Below, in pieces: positions 16,920 through 25,766 of a DNA stretch of 64,000 nt. The notes under the pieces are model-generated. The model saw nothing but the letters and a program-made list of their open reading frames with translations. It was not told where the DNA came from and did no database searches. How positions within the stretch are numbered: position 1 is the first letter of the stretch; the number at the start of each line of letters is the position of its first letter. The position numbers and the translations under genes were made by a program. Source of the DNA: JAKPPT01 sp964630305 (GTDB lineage Bacteria > Spirochaetota > Spirochaetia > Treponematales > UBA12059); the NCBI GenBank assembly GCA_964630305.1, contig CAZVTR010000002.1, forward strand, positions 1 through 64,000, given 5' to 3'.

Positions 16920-19061
16920 ATGTTTAAAAGAACTGCTTCAATCAAGACAACCATTTTTGCGATTGTTCTTGGTTCAATTTTTCTTTTAGTAACCGTTTTT
17001 TCTTTACTTTTCGGAAAGTCGCTTTCTGATTCTATTAAAGAACGCGGTTTTCTTGATGTAACACAAAAAGTTACTGTTTCTGCAGCAGAAATCGATGGAC
17101 TTATTAAATCACGCATGGAGTTGGTCAGCGCGTATGCTGATATCTTTTTATACGATGACTTTAAAGTAGCCACTGCATGCTTTTTTTCATCAGTATCATC
17201 AAGAATAGCAAACGACACAGGAATTTATGACATATATTTTGCAACAGCAAAGGGACCAAAAGAAGGCGGTTATTTTGGGGATCCTAATTGGATACCACCA
17301 GATGATTATGATTGGACGCAACGATCTTGGTTCCTACTTGCTTCAAATGCTAATAGTAATGGACTTCCTGTACCTGTTATTGATGAACCATATATTGATG
17401 CAGATACAAAAAAAATGGTTTTTACCGTTGCACGTGCTACTATTCGCAATAATACATTAATTGCAGTAACAGCAATCGACATTTTTGCTGAAACGATGAA
17501 TGAAATACTAGATTCCTTAAAACCAACAGGAAGTGCCAAGGTGTATCTAATTCATAAGGATGGCCTTTATCTCACAAATGAAAATCCAGACAAGTTGATG
17601 GCAGCGAGCTTTATAAAAGAATATACACTTGATCAGTACGAAAAAACTATATTATCTGGCAAACCTGAAATGTTTCTCTTTGACTCTGATAAATCATATT
17701 TTGTATCGGTACCACTTGCTAGTGCTCCATGGTACCTTGTAGCAGTTGGGAACTCCAACGACATACTTATAGAACTTATCAGAAAACGAGGCTTAATATA
17801 TGGTGTGCTGATAATAAGTGTAATACTTGCAATTATTATTATAGTTATACTTATTAATCCATCTATGAAACACATAAAGCAAGTAGCACTAGGAATAGCA
17901 GAAATCGCTCAAGGTGGAGGCGATCTCACTAAAACTGTTTCAATTTTATCAAAAGATGAAGTTGGAGAACTGGCATATAACTTTAACCAATTTCTGCTGT
18001 TTATGGATGCTTTGTTGTTCCAGATAAACGAAACCTCTGAAAAGCTAAAGGAAATTGCAGAAAATACTAACCAAGAAACATTCAATTCAACAAAAACTTT
18101 TGAAACGGTAACAAAAGATCTTTCGGAACTTGAACAGCAATTTCATAAACAAACAGAAGATCTTAACAGACTTGTTACTACTTCAAAATCATTCTTTGAA
18201 AGCTACAAAGAACTGCAAGATAAACTTATTGATCAATCTGCAAGTGTTGAAGAAACTGCTGCTGCTATGACTCAAATTTCAAAAACAATGGGCAATGTAG
18301 CCCAGCTTGGAAAACGCGGACAGGATATCAACGAAAAACTTGCAGAAAAAGTTAAAACCAGCACATCTACAATCAATGAACTTATTACTGTAATCGGTGA
18401 TATCGGTAAACGCAGTGAGGCTATTGCTTCTTTCGCCGAAGTTATCGCAGAAATTGCCGAGCGTACTAATCTGCTAGCTATGAATGCTGCAATCGAAGCT
18501 GCACATGCAGGAGAAGCGGGGAAAGGGTTTGGCGTTGTCGCAGATGAGATACGAAAACTAGCTGAATCTTCAAATGAAGAAACGAATGCCATTGCTGAGA
18601 CAATACGAGATATTTCTTCTACCATTGAGCAAGGTATAAATTTATCGCGTTCAGTTGAAATTGAATTAAGCAGCATGATTGAAGCAGTCGAACAGTCTAA
18701 AATTGTTTCTATTGAAATTTCTGGTGCAACTGAAGAAGAAGCAAAAGGCGGTGAAGAAATACTTAAAGCACTAAAAACTATCAGCGATGTAAATAAAATT
18801 GTAAAAGATACCATTGCATCACAAACCAATGATTTACATTCCATAGAATCCACACTACAAGTTACTCAACAAAATAACAATGTTGTTATTACAAGTCTTA
18901 AGCAGCAGATTGCTGAAATTAACAATCTCGCAGAACTTGCGAAGGTTATTCAAAACAACATGGAAACCGTAAAAGAAGAAGCGGAACAGCTCTCTGCCAT
19001 AATGAAACGCTTTAAACTAAGCACAAAAACAGAAGTTTTTGATACCGAACAAGGAGCATGA
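16920..19061 (+). CDS. Methyl-accepting chemotaxis protein with dCache sensor
   Basis: 713 residues: a membrane helix (about 9-31), a periplasmic double-Cache domain, a second helix (about 290-312), HAMP, and a cytoplasmic coiled coil with the conserved hairpin tip (EIAERTNLLAMNAAIEAA). The sensor shows Y130, R135-x-W137-F138, Y158-x-D160 and D187, spaced like the published amino-acid-binding dCache_1 motif, so an amino acid ligand is likely. No C-terminal CheR-docking pentapeptide is seen. A TATAAT box lies at 16885-16890 and an AGGGGGC ribosome site precedes the ATG. A flavodoxin gene follows after 3 nt. Confidence 0.93.
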   Translation: MFKRTASIKTTIFAIVLGSIFLLVTVFSLLFGKSLSDSIKERGFLDVTQKVTVSAAEIDGLIKSRMELVSAYADIFLYDDFKVATACFFSSVSSRIANDTGIYDIYFATAKGPKEGGYFGDPNWIPPDDYDWTQRSWFLLASNANSNGLPVPVIDEPYIDADTKKMVFTVARATIRNNTLIAVTAIDIFAETMNEILDSLKPTGSAKVYLIHKDGLYLTNENPDKLMAASFIKEYTLDQYEKTILSGKPEMFLFDSDKSYFVSVPLASAPWYLVAVGNSNDILIELIRKRGLIYGVLIISVILAIIIIVILINPSMKHIKQVALGIAEIAQGGGDLTKTVSILSKDEVGELAYNFNQFLLFMDALLFQINETSEKLKEIAENTNQETFNSTKTFETVTKDLSELEQQFHKQTEDLNRLVTTSKSFFESYKELQDKLIDQSASVEETAAAMTQISKTMGNVAQLGKRGQDINEKLAEKVKTSTSTINELITVIGDIGKRSEAIASFAEVIAEIAERTNLLAMNAAIEAAHAGEAGKGFGVVADEIRKLAESSNEETNAIAETIRDISSTIEQGINLSRSVEIELSSMIEAVEQSKIVSIEISGATEEEAKGGEEILKALKTISDVNKIVKDTIASQTNDLHSIESTLQVTQQNNNVVITSLKQQIAEINNLAELAKVIQNNMETVKEEAEQLSAIMKRFKLSTKTEVFDTEQGA

Positions 19062-19064
19062 ACT

Positions 19065-19532
19065 ATGAATAAACCGATTATCGTTTACACATCCAGAACC
19101 GGACATGCACGCGCTCTTGCAGAAAAACTCGGCGCACTGCTTTCTGCACCGGTTCATGAAGTTATTGATTGTGTTAACCGAAAAGGCTTCTTGGGCTTTA
19201 TGTTTTCTGGATTCCAAGCCGTTACTAAAAAAGCAACACCAATTGATGAATTAGTAATTGACCTCTCGCAGCATGACAGTATCATTATTGTTGTTCCAGT
19301 GTGGGCATCAAACCTGGTACCACCTATGCGAACATGGCTCCAAACACATATGAGCGAAATAGCCGGCAAACCTATAGCTGTTCTTGCTACCTGCAAAGGC
19401 TCTGACAGTGAATCATATACAAACACAATTAAAGCAGAATTCCCGCAAGTGATATCCTGCAAAGTTTGCTACGAGTCTGAAACAGACATTGAAAGCTTAC
19501 TCAAAAACTTTATTACAGAATTGCAGCAGTAG
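19065..19532 (+). CDS. Flavodoxin-fold protein
   Basis: 155 residues. The N-terminal loop YTSRTGHARALA matches the flavodoxin FMN phosphate-binding region, followed by the VPVWASNLVPPMRTW and ATCKGSDS segments seen in flavodoxin/NAD(P)H-quinone-reductase-like proteins. It is probably a cytosolic FMN electron carrier or reductase. It starts 3 nt after the chemoreceptor stop and is co-transcribed; a redox link to taxis is only a guess. Confidence 0.85.
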   Translation: MNKPIIVYTSRTGHARALAEKLGALLSAPVHEVIDCVNRKGFLGFMFSGFQAVTKKATPIDELVIDLSQHDSIIIVVPVWASNLVPPMRTWLQTHMSEIAGKPIAVLATCKGSDSESYTNTIKAEFPQVISCKVCYESETDIESLLKNFITELQQ

Positions 19533-19604
19533 CTCGCACTGGTAATTGTAATTGTGCTCTGCAATTTTCATAGCGGCTCAACATCAATTTATGTTACTTT
19601 TGTT

Positions 19605-20054
19605 TTACTGTATCAATTGAGCAAGATTTTCTGGGCTTAATCGAAACGAGGAGCCTTGTCCCTGACAAAAGTGATGCACTCTCAGCATATGAATTGAGAG
19701 GTCACTGTAAATAATCGAAGTACCACTCTTTGAATCAGAAACCATAACAGAATTTTTATGAAACAATCCATCCTGCCAGGGACACGGCAGTTTCCCTCGA
19801 GCATCACCAACTGTAACAACATATCGTGATTCAATGGTTATTGGCTCTCCCAATCCAGCCTGGCCTGCCGCTTTAAGATGCTCTAAAAAATCCGCAGCAT
19901 GTTCAAACGTAATGCCCAACTGCGCCATAGCTTCTTCATCGGCCTCAATAATATCTCGTAGACTTCGATTATCATCTCCTAAAAATCCTGCTGCTGTAAT
20001 AATGCCAGGTTTCATTCGTTCGTATGCTTCAATCTCACTTTGTGTATTTTTCAT
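19605..20054 (-). CDS. Conserved hypothetical protein
   Basis: 149 residues from the ATG at 20054, chosen over the longer frame to 20099 because AGAGGGG lies 7 nt upstream. Notable segments are AGFLGDDNRSLRDIIEAD near the N-terminus and HHFCQGQGSSFRLSPENL near the C-terminus. It is soluble with no signal peptide. It lies 54 nt downstream of nqrF on the same strand and may be the last gene of that transcript. I do not recognise the function. Confidence 0.65.
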   Translation of the reverse strand: MKNTQSEIEAYERMKPGIITAAGFLGDDNRSLRDIIEADEEAMAQLGITFEHAADFLEHLKAAGQAGLGEPITIESRYVVTVGDARGKLPCPWQDGLFHKNSVMVSDSKSGTSIIYSDLSIHMLRVHHFCQGQGSSFRLSPENLAQLIQ

Positions 20055-20108
20055 TGTATTCCCCTCTGCAAGGCATATGCGTGTAAAACCAGCACGCATG
20101 TTATATTG

Positions 20109-21227
20109 TTATGCAAACTTATCAAAATAAATTTCATTTTCCGGAATTCCATTTGCAGTCATTACCTTAATACAAGCATTGATCATACCGGGACTTCCAC
20201 AGAGATAACCTTCCAAACCTTTCTCCTTTCCGATCCGTTCTTTTATGTAGCGATCGAGCACATCAGTTATTATACCCTTTTCACCCTGCCAGTTATCATC
20301 AGGCTGCGGTTCTGAAAGCGCAGGAATAAAATGAAATCTATTTAGCTTCTTTTGCAGCGCATCCATCTCATCGAGATAGAACATGTCTTTCCTCGTTCGA
20401 GCGCCAAAAAAATACCAAATTTCCTTATCAGGGAAAAGATTGTGCTCAGCAATATCATAAAGCATGCTCTTAAAGGGAGCCATACCAGAACCGCCTGCCA
20501 CACAGATCATCGTTTTAGGCGTATCATGCACATGAAACTCACCAAAAGGGCCAATGAGATCAACAGTCATACCCACTGATAACTTTGTATGAACCCAGGT
20601 TGTTGCAATACCGCCGGGAACCAAGCGGATCAAGAGTTCAACATGACGAGTATCCGAGGGAACCGAAGACATGGAGTATGCTCGCTGAACAGATTCCTTA
20701 ATCTTATCATATGGAGGCACAACCAATTGCACGTATTGCCCCGCAATAAATTGAATATCATCAGTCTGAAGTTCAAAAAGCACTTCTTTAATATCATAGG
20801 TAACATCACGTAGTGAAGCAACACGAGCTTTATATTTTTTAACATTAAAAAGCACATCAGGGAGTTCAATTTCAATATTTTTCTTAACCTTAACTTGACA
20901 CGACAATCTAATATTTTGATTTACTTCTCCCGGGGAAAGATACGGCAGCTCAGTAGGAAGGTGCGGCCCAACATCGCTTATTACTTTAACTTTACAGGCA
21001 CCGCAGGATCCCCGTCCACCGCACGCAGATGGCACAAATATGCCCTGCCCAGCCAGTGTCAGTAAAAGCGGCGATCCCCCTTTCACTGACAACTTTTTTT
21101 TCCCATTGTTTATATCTATAACAACATCACCATAGTTGTTTACGAGCTTATCAACAATAGTTATGAGCAGTGCCAGCACCATGGTGATGACAGCGCTCAC
21201 AATAGGACCAACTATAAATGTAGACAT
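20109..21227 (-). CDS. nqrF: Na+-NQR subunit F, NADH-oxidising flavoprotein
   Basis: 372 residues: an N-terminal membrane helix, a [2Fe-2S] ferredoxin domain (CGGRGSCGACKVK with a later Cys in RLSCQV), then an FAD domain (RAYSMSS) and an NADH domain (CVAGGSGMAPFKSM, EGYLCGSPGMI). It accepts electrons from NADH and starts the chain that drives Na+ export. The ATG at 21227 is preferred over the upstream TTG because GGAGGG is well spaced. nqrE's stop codon overlaps that site. It is the last nqr gene. Confidence 0.95.
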   Translation of the reverse strand: MSTFIVGPIVSAVITMVLALLITIVDKLVNNYGDVVIDINNGKKKLSVKGGSPLLLTLAGQGIFVPSACGGRGSCGACKVKVISDVGPHLPTELPYLSPGEVNQNIRLSCQVKVKKNIEIELPDVLFNVKKYKARVASLRDVTYDIKEVLFELQTDDIQFIAGQYVQLVVPPYDKIKESVQRAYSMSSVPSDTRHVELLIRLVPGGIATTWVHTKLSVGMTVDLIGPFGEFHVHDTPKTMICVAGGSGMAPFKSMLYDIAEHNLFPDKEIWYFFGARTRKDMFYLDEMDALQKKLNRFHFIPALSEPQPDDNWQGEKGIITDVLDRYIKERIGKEKGLEGYLCGSPGMINACIKVMTANGIPENEIYFDKFA

Positions 21228-21236
21228 CAAGCCCTC

Positions 21237-21830
21237 CTACTGCACTTGAATCATGCCGGAAAAACCCATAAAAGCCAGAGCCATAAACCCAATGATAATC
21301 ATTGTGATACCAGGTCCTTTTAAGCCAGCTGGTACTGGATTTTTCTCAATTCGTTCTCGTATTGCTGCTAGTAAAACTATCGCCAGCCACCATCCTGCTC
21401 CCGATCCAAACCCAAACGCAATGCTCTGCAAAAAGTTATAGCTGCGAATCTGCATAAAAAGAATTGCTCCAAGAATTGCACAGTTTACGGTGATGAGCGG
21501 AAGGAATATCCCCAGACTCAGGTATAAGGCCGGGCTTAACCTATCGATAAGCATTTCGAGAATCTGCACTACAGCAGCAATTACTATAATAAAAATAATA
21601 AACGAAAGATATTCGATTTTTAATGGAATGATAATATAATATAACACCACCCAGCACAGTGCCGATGTAATTGTCAGCACAAATGTAACTGCCAATCCTA
21701 ACCCAAGAGAGCTTCTCCATTCTTTACTAATAGAGATAAATGAGCACATGCCAAGAAAATTAGAAAGAAGAATATTGCTGGTAAAAATAGAAGCAAAAAT
21801 TAAAGTAACTGGATTTATCAAAGGAGCCAT
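21237..21830 (-). CDS. nqrE: Na+-NQR/Rnf membrane subunit NqrE (RnfA-like)
   Basis: 197 residues, six transmembrane helices, with the paired half-helix Cys motifs of the NqrD/NqrE family (LGMCSF near residue 28 and VNCAILGA near 114) that hold an intramembrane iron centre with the partner subunit. FGFGSGAGWWLA is also typical. The start overlaps nqrD's stop by 1 nt. Confidence 0.95.
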   Translation of the reverse strand: MAPLINPVTLIFASIFTSNILLSNFLGMCSFISISKEWRSSLGLGLAVTFVLTITSALCWVVLYYIIIPLKIEYLSFIIFIIVIAAVVQILEMLIDRLSPALYLSLGIFLPLITVNCAILGAILFMQIRSYNFLQSIAFGFGSGAGWWLAIVLLAAIRERIEKNPVPAGLKGPGITMIIIGFMALAFMGFSGMIQVQ

Positions 21831-22444
21831 TATTTCCCTCCAGGATTTGCAGGTTTCCGTACCGATTTAGCCCACCACATTATCATTGCTACAATAAAAA
21901 AAGCACTTGGCGCCATTATCATTATTGTCCAGGGAGTAAATGACTCTGGCATAATGCGGTACCCCATGAGCGAACCAAAACCCAAAAGCTCACGCACTAC
22001 CGATATAAACACAAGCACCATCATGTATCCCAGTCCGCTTGTGAGCCCGTCCCAGAATGATATAAACGGTGCGTTTGCCTGCGCAAAAGCCTCGGCTCTT
22101 CCCATAATTATACAGTTAGTAATAATTAATCCAACATACGGACCGAGCTGTTTTGATACTTCAGGGAGATATGCTCGTAAGAGTATATCAATAATAATAA
22201 CATAGAATGATATGACAATAACCTGCGTAATCATACGGACTTTTTTAGGGATAAGATTTTTTATCAGCGAAATAGTAAAACTTGAAAATGCCGTTGTTAA
22301 AGCTACACCAACAGTCATAACCAAGGTATTGCGCATACTGTTTGTTACAGCAAGCGTAGAGCAAATTCCAAGTATTTGAATAAAAATTGGATTATTAGTC
22401 CATATATTATCAAGAGCAGTTTTGAGTATAGGATTCTTAGCCAT
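21830..22444 (-). CDS. nqrD: Na+-NQR/Rnf membrane subunit NqrD (RnfE-like)
   Basis: 204 residues, about six transmembrane helices, with Cys motifs LGICSTLAVTN and TNCIIMGRAEAFA. It pairs with NqrE across the membrane. The start lies inside the nqrC 3' end (8-nt overlap), indicating tight coupling in the operon. Confidence 0.95.
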   Translation of the reverse strand: MAKNPILKTALDNIWTNNPIFIQILGICSTLAVTNSMRNTLVMTVGVALTTAFSSFTISLIKNLIPKKVRMITQVIVISFYVIIIDILLRAYLPEVSKQLGPYVGLIITNCIIMGRAEAFAQANAPFISFWDGLTSGLGYMMVLVFISVVRELLGFGSLMGYRIMPESFTPWTIMIMAPSAFFIVAMIMWWAKSVRKPANPGGK

Positions 22445-23165
22445 TTATTGCACTCCCTCCCGTACCATAGATCAGCGCTCGTATTTTTTCGAGAGCCTTG
22501 TTCACAATTGCTTCCATCGACTTGCTGGTTCTTGTTGCACCGGTGATGCCATCGATAATGCCATCGTTTACGTTACCTGGCTGCTGGATTTGAACTGTGT
22601 TCACCGTAACACCAGACTGATTAGTTTTTGTACCAGGTGTTGTGCTGGTTGTACTGGAAGCAGCTTCCGTGCCCGATTGAATCGTAATGCTCCAGTCTAT
22701 TGTTTTTTTACCGACAAATTGCTTCTTAAAACCAGGTTCGTCGATTCGTCCGCCAAGACCAGGCGTTTCATTTTGAGCTACTATTTCAATACCCCTCATG
22801 ACGCCATCAGCAGAAGCTGCGAGTATTATCGTAATTGTTCCCCATAGTCCAGGCCCGCTCTGTTCTACTGCAAAATATTCAGTTTCATTAATCACCGTGC
22901 GGTATGCTAATTTCGACTTTTCATCATCTGTATTACTGGCAGCTGTTATAACAGGAGTTAGCTTGGAGTTAAAAAGTTTTTCTGCTTCGTTTAAATCACT
23001 ATAGGCAATTCCAAGACTATTGAGATATGCTGCTTTTCGTGATGCTTCCGCATACTTGGCTACCCGCTCAGCAGTGCTGGCTTGAACCACTGCCAGTATC
23101 CCGACAAACAGCAAGCAAACAATTGCACTAAAAAGTACTGTATATCCAATTGAATCTTTATTCAT
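22437..23165 (-). CDS. nqrC: Na+-NQR subunit C with covalent FMN site
   Basis: 242 residues: one N-terminal membrane helix and a periplasmic FMN-binding domain. The FMN attachment motif is D-G-I-T-G-A-T-R-T-S near residues 204-213, with the Thr of GAT as the flavinylation site by homology. A Ser/Thr-rich stretch with TTPGTK near residue 180 comes from a copy of the dispersed element (22630-22641) and is not a family feature. It shuttles electrons from nqrB toward NqrD/E or back depending on the model. Confidence 0.93.
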   Translation of the reverse strand: MNKDSIGYTVLFSAIVCLLFVGILAVVQASTAERVAKYAEASRKAAYLNSLGIAYSDLNEAEKLFNSKLTPVITAASNTDDEKSKLAYRTVINETEYFAVEQSGPGLWGTITIILAASADGVMRGIEIVAQNETPGLGGRIDEPGFKKQFVGKKTIDWSITIQSGTEAASSTTSTTPGTKTNQSGVTVNTVQIQQPGNVNDGIIDGITGATRTSKSMEAIVNKALEKIRALIYGTGGSAING

Positions 23166-23190
23166 ATCATCTCCAGTATTTCCTTTATTA

Positions 23191-24159
23191 CTATTGTGGC
23201 ACTGCTGGACTTACTGCCTGCTTTTTGAGTGAAAGCAGCTTATCAAGCAGGCTGGCAAATGTATTCCCAATTAAAATTGCAAAACTGGTACCTTCCGGGA
23301 AAGCACTGAAATTCCTGATAAGCACGATGCAAAAGCCAATGAGGATTCCATACAGATACTGCGCAATCGGTTTTTTAGGAGCGGAAACCGGATCTGTTGA
23401 CATAAACACAGCTACAAACCAGAGGCTTCCTGCAAACAAGCTCTGGAACGGCAAAGTGTTTGGTACTTTAAGCAATACAAATGTTCCTTGCAGAAAAAAT
23501 GCTCCGAAAAGCGTTGATGCCATCAAACGCCATTGAGCCGTCTTTGTTGCAATAAGGTACACCCCAGCAAGAACAATCAGTATAATGCTGCTTTCTCCAA
23601 TTGCCCCGCCGGCTATCCCGCTTTGAAAACCGACACCTGGTACATAGTTTCGTATACCTATCAAAAGACTGATGAATGGTACAGTTTCACCTTTGCTCAT
23701 TACGGCTAATGGCGTCGCAGCCGCTACAGCATCGATACCTGAACCAGCACCGGATAGCGGAGCGCCAAAATTGCTGCCGGGAATAAATGCCCTGCCGAGC
23801 ACTGTTGCAAACGAGATATAGACAAAAATACGTCCGCTGATTGCAGGATTAAACACATTCCTGCCAAATCCGCCGAATACCTCTTTTGCCATAAACACTG
23901 CAAATGCAGAACCTACTGCAACAATCCACAAAGGAACGAGCGGCGGCATGCTCAGCGCAAACAAAAGCGCTGTAACAAATACTGCTTCGCTCGCTTTCTT
24001 CCCCTGCTTTTTTTCAAATAGCACTTCAATGCTTGCGCTCACCAGCACTGATACTGCAACAACTGCCAGAACTCGTAAACCATACAGCCAAACACTAAAT
24101 ACCAAGAGCGGAACTAGTGAAAGGATCACCTTCCTCATAATTGGTTGCTTTATAAACAC
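23191..24159 (-). CDS. nqrB: Na+-NQR/Rnf subunit NqrB/RnfD with covalent FMN site
   Basis: 322 residues, multi-helix membrane protein. FGGFGRNVFNPA and D-A-V-A-A-A-T-P-L (FMN-accepting Thr149 by homology) identify the NqrB/RnfD family. The length is closer to RnfD (~320-350) than to NqrB (~410), but the gene order B-C-D-E-F with an NqrF-type last gene favours NQR. It is the first gene of the cluster: no nqrA lies upstream, only 222 nt with dispersed repeats. A repeat copy (23632-23643) is read as YVPGVG inside the gene. Confidence 0.88.
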   Translation of the reverse strand: MFIKQPIMRKVILSLVPLLVFSVWLYGLRVLAVVAVSVLVSASIEVLFEKKQGKKASEAVFVTALLFALSMPPLVPLWIVAVGSAFAVFMAKEVFGGFGRNVFNPAISGRIFVYISFATVLGRAFIPGSNFGAPLSGAGSGIDAVAAATPLAVMSKGETVPFISLLIGIRNYVPGVGFQSGIAGGAIGESSIILIVLAGVYLIATKTAQWRLMASTLFGAFFLQGTFVLLKVPNTLPFQSLFAGSLWFVAVFMSTDPVSAPKKPIAQYLYGILIGFCIVLIRNFSAFPEGTSFAILIGNTFASLLDKLLSLKKQAVSPAVPQ

Positions 24160-24236
24160 AGATTTATCTCCTTACAACACCACTACACAATCACTAATGA
24201 GCATAGCTTATAATTTACAATTGTCAATGGCAGAAT

Positions 24237-24315
24237 GATACCTGGTACCCCAAGTGCCTGAACGTGGCGCTCAGTACAACGCTTAGATTGATACCTTAAA
24301 TTGACACCTGGTACC
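24237..24315. repeat. Dispersed element pair upstream of nqrB and rlmE
   Basis: GATACCTGGTACC (24237-24249) and GACACCTGGTACC (24303-24315) flank a segment ending in TTGATACCTTAAAT, the same organisation as the 54-nt units at 10521-10628. They lie between the divergent nqrB and rlmE genes. Confidence 0.75.
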
Positions 24316-24381
24316 AAAACAGCCTTGAAAAATGCACAAACAATCGTTACTGTGTAAACAATCGCTAGAGGGAGATTTTAT

Positions 24382-24987
24382 ATGACACAAAGTTCATACG
24401 AAAAACCAGATTTTTGGACACAAAAGGCAAAAAAGGAAGGATATCCTGCGAGAAGTGTGTACAAACTGGAGGAAATAGATCAGAAATTTAAGCTCATAAA
24501 AAAAAACATGCATATTCTCGATGTCGGCGCAGCTCCTGGCAGCTGGAGCCTCTGGGTGCTCCGAAAATTTGAAGCGCTCCACGATAACAGTATGCTCATT
24601 TCTGTCGATTTATCAGATGTCACCATCCCAAAAGACAAACCTAATTTCAGCTTCATACAGGGTGATATTTTTTCTCCAGAGGTACAGGAAAAACTAGCCT
24701 CTTATAGTCCTTATGATCTTATACTGTCTGATGCAGCTCCTGCTACTACTGGTAACAGCACTGTAGATACAAGCCGATCAGAAGAATTGGTTCACTGTGT
24801 GCTTGAACTCGGAAACCGGTTTTTAAAAAAAGGCGGTACTCTCGTGTGCAAGTTTTTTATTGGCGGAGGTCAGCAGGAACTGCTGAATCAAGCAAAACAA
24901 ATGTTTAAGACTGCACGGACGTATAAGCCAGAGGCATGCAGAACATCCAGCTTTGAAACCTATCTCATTGCTCAATCAAAACTTTAA
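24382..24987 (+). CDS. rlmE: 23S rRNA 2'-O-methyltransferase RlmE (FtsJ)
   Basis: 201 residues, SAM-dependent methyltransferase that modifies the peptidyl-transferase A-loop uridine of 23S rRNA. The SAM site is LDVGAAPGSW and the catalytic tetrad can be read as K28, D117, K157, E192, matching the K-D-K-E set of E. coli RlmE. GAGGGAG precedes the ATG. It is convergent with the PTS gene, overlapping by 4 nt. Confidence 0.95.
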   Translation: MTQSSYEKPDFWTQKAKKEGYPARSVYKLEEIDQKFKLIKKNMHILDVGAAPGSWSLWVLRKFEALHDNSMLISVDLSDVTIPKDKPNFSFIQGDIFSPEVQEKLASYSPYDLILSDAAPATTGNSTVDTSRSEELVHCVLELGNRFLKKGGTLVCKFFIGGGQQELLNQAKQMFKTARTYKPEACRTSSFETYLIAQSKL

Positions 24988-25475
24988 CTGTTAACTTTTT
25001 TTGTGCGAAAAACTGCTAAAAGAGGTTCAAGCGGCTCTCGTTCCTTTAATAAATCCATGACACCTGGTTTGGATAACCCTTTTGCAAGATCGGAAAGTGC
25101 AGCGAGATGTTTCTCTTTTGAAGTCATACAAATAAAAAACACTGCAAAAACGGGAGTCCCTTCATCCCACGGTAAGGGGAAACGCGGGTAGGCAAGGTAT
25201 ATTGTATCATGTGTTATGAGCGATCCAGTGTTCTCATTAAATCCATCATAACTTGGATGCGGAATTGCTATACCATTACCAAGATTTGTAGATTGTCGTT
25301 TTTCACGGGCAAGAATTGCTTCTGGCAAACGAATATTGTAAGCAACATTATGATTTCGGAGCGCAGAAAAAAACGAATTGATAAAACCCGCAGATGAAGA
25401 TTTCCCTGAACTTTCACTATCATCCCAGATATTATACCAGACACCGCCCCGAAGCAGACTATCTTCAATACTCAT
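24984..25475 (-). CDS. PTS EIIA domain protein (fructose/nitrogen-regulatory type)
   Basis: 163 residues, single EIIA domain with the active-site His73 in GIAIPHPS. No EIIB or EIIC domain is fused or adjacent, so a regulatory (PtsN-like) role is more likely than sugar uptake. The N-terminal segment DSLLRGGVWYNIWDDS is unusual for PtsN. A truncated copy of the dispersed element (25059-25068) encodes SKPGV. Family is firm, partner unknown. Confidence 0.88.
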   Translation of the reverse strand: MSIEDSLLRGGVWYNIWDDSESSGKSSSAGFINSFFSALRNHNVAYNIRLPEAILAREKRQSTNLGNGIAIPHPSYDGFNENTGSLITHDTIYLAYPRFPLPWDEGTPVFAVFFICMTSKEKHLAALSDLAKGLSKPGVMDLLKEREPLEPLLAVFRTKKVNS

Positions 25476-25518
25476 AAAGACAGTATAGCAAGTATTAAGT
25501 TATAACGTAATACCCACA

Positions 25519-25710
25519 TTACCTCGCATTTTTCTTGCTGTAAAATTGACAAATTTGTCCTGTACTTTTATACACTTCATATACTGGCATTGCCTGACAC
25601 TGTATTTGAAATAGCCTGCACGCATACGGAAAAGCAATCTGATATGTTACAAAAAAATATGAACAAGTGGTACAATCCGGAACACCTGATTTTTTATGTG
25701 CATCTTTCAT
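25519..25710 (-). CDS. Small Cys-rich conserved protein
   Basis: 63 residues with CTTC, then FPYACRLF, IQCQAMP and TGQICQFY. The spacing resembles a widespread ~60-residue Cys-containing family of unknown function with the core C-x2-C...FP-x-G/A-C-R...SG-x-x-C. It probably binds a metal. The ATG at 25710 has a GGAG site. It is divergent from the rhomboid gene. Confidence 0.75.
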   Translation of the reverse strand: MKDAHKKSGVPDCTTCSYFFVTYQIAFPYACRLFQIQCQAMPVYEVYKSTGQICQFYSKKNAR

Positions 25711-25766
25711 TAGTTTGCTCCATATCCGATATTTTCACTCATGCCTTTTTTTAGTATATTGTCTTC

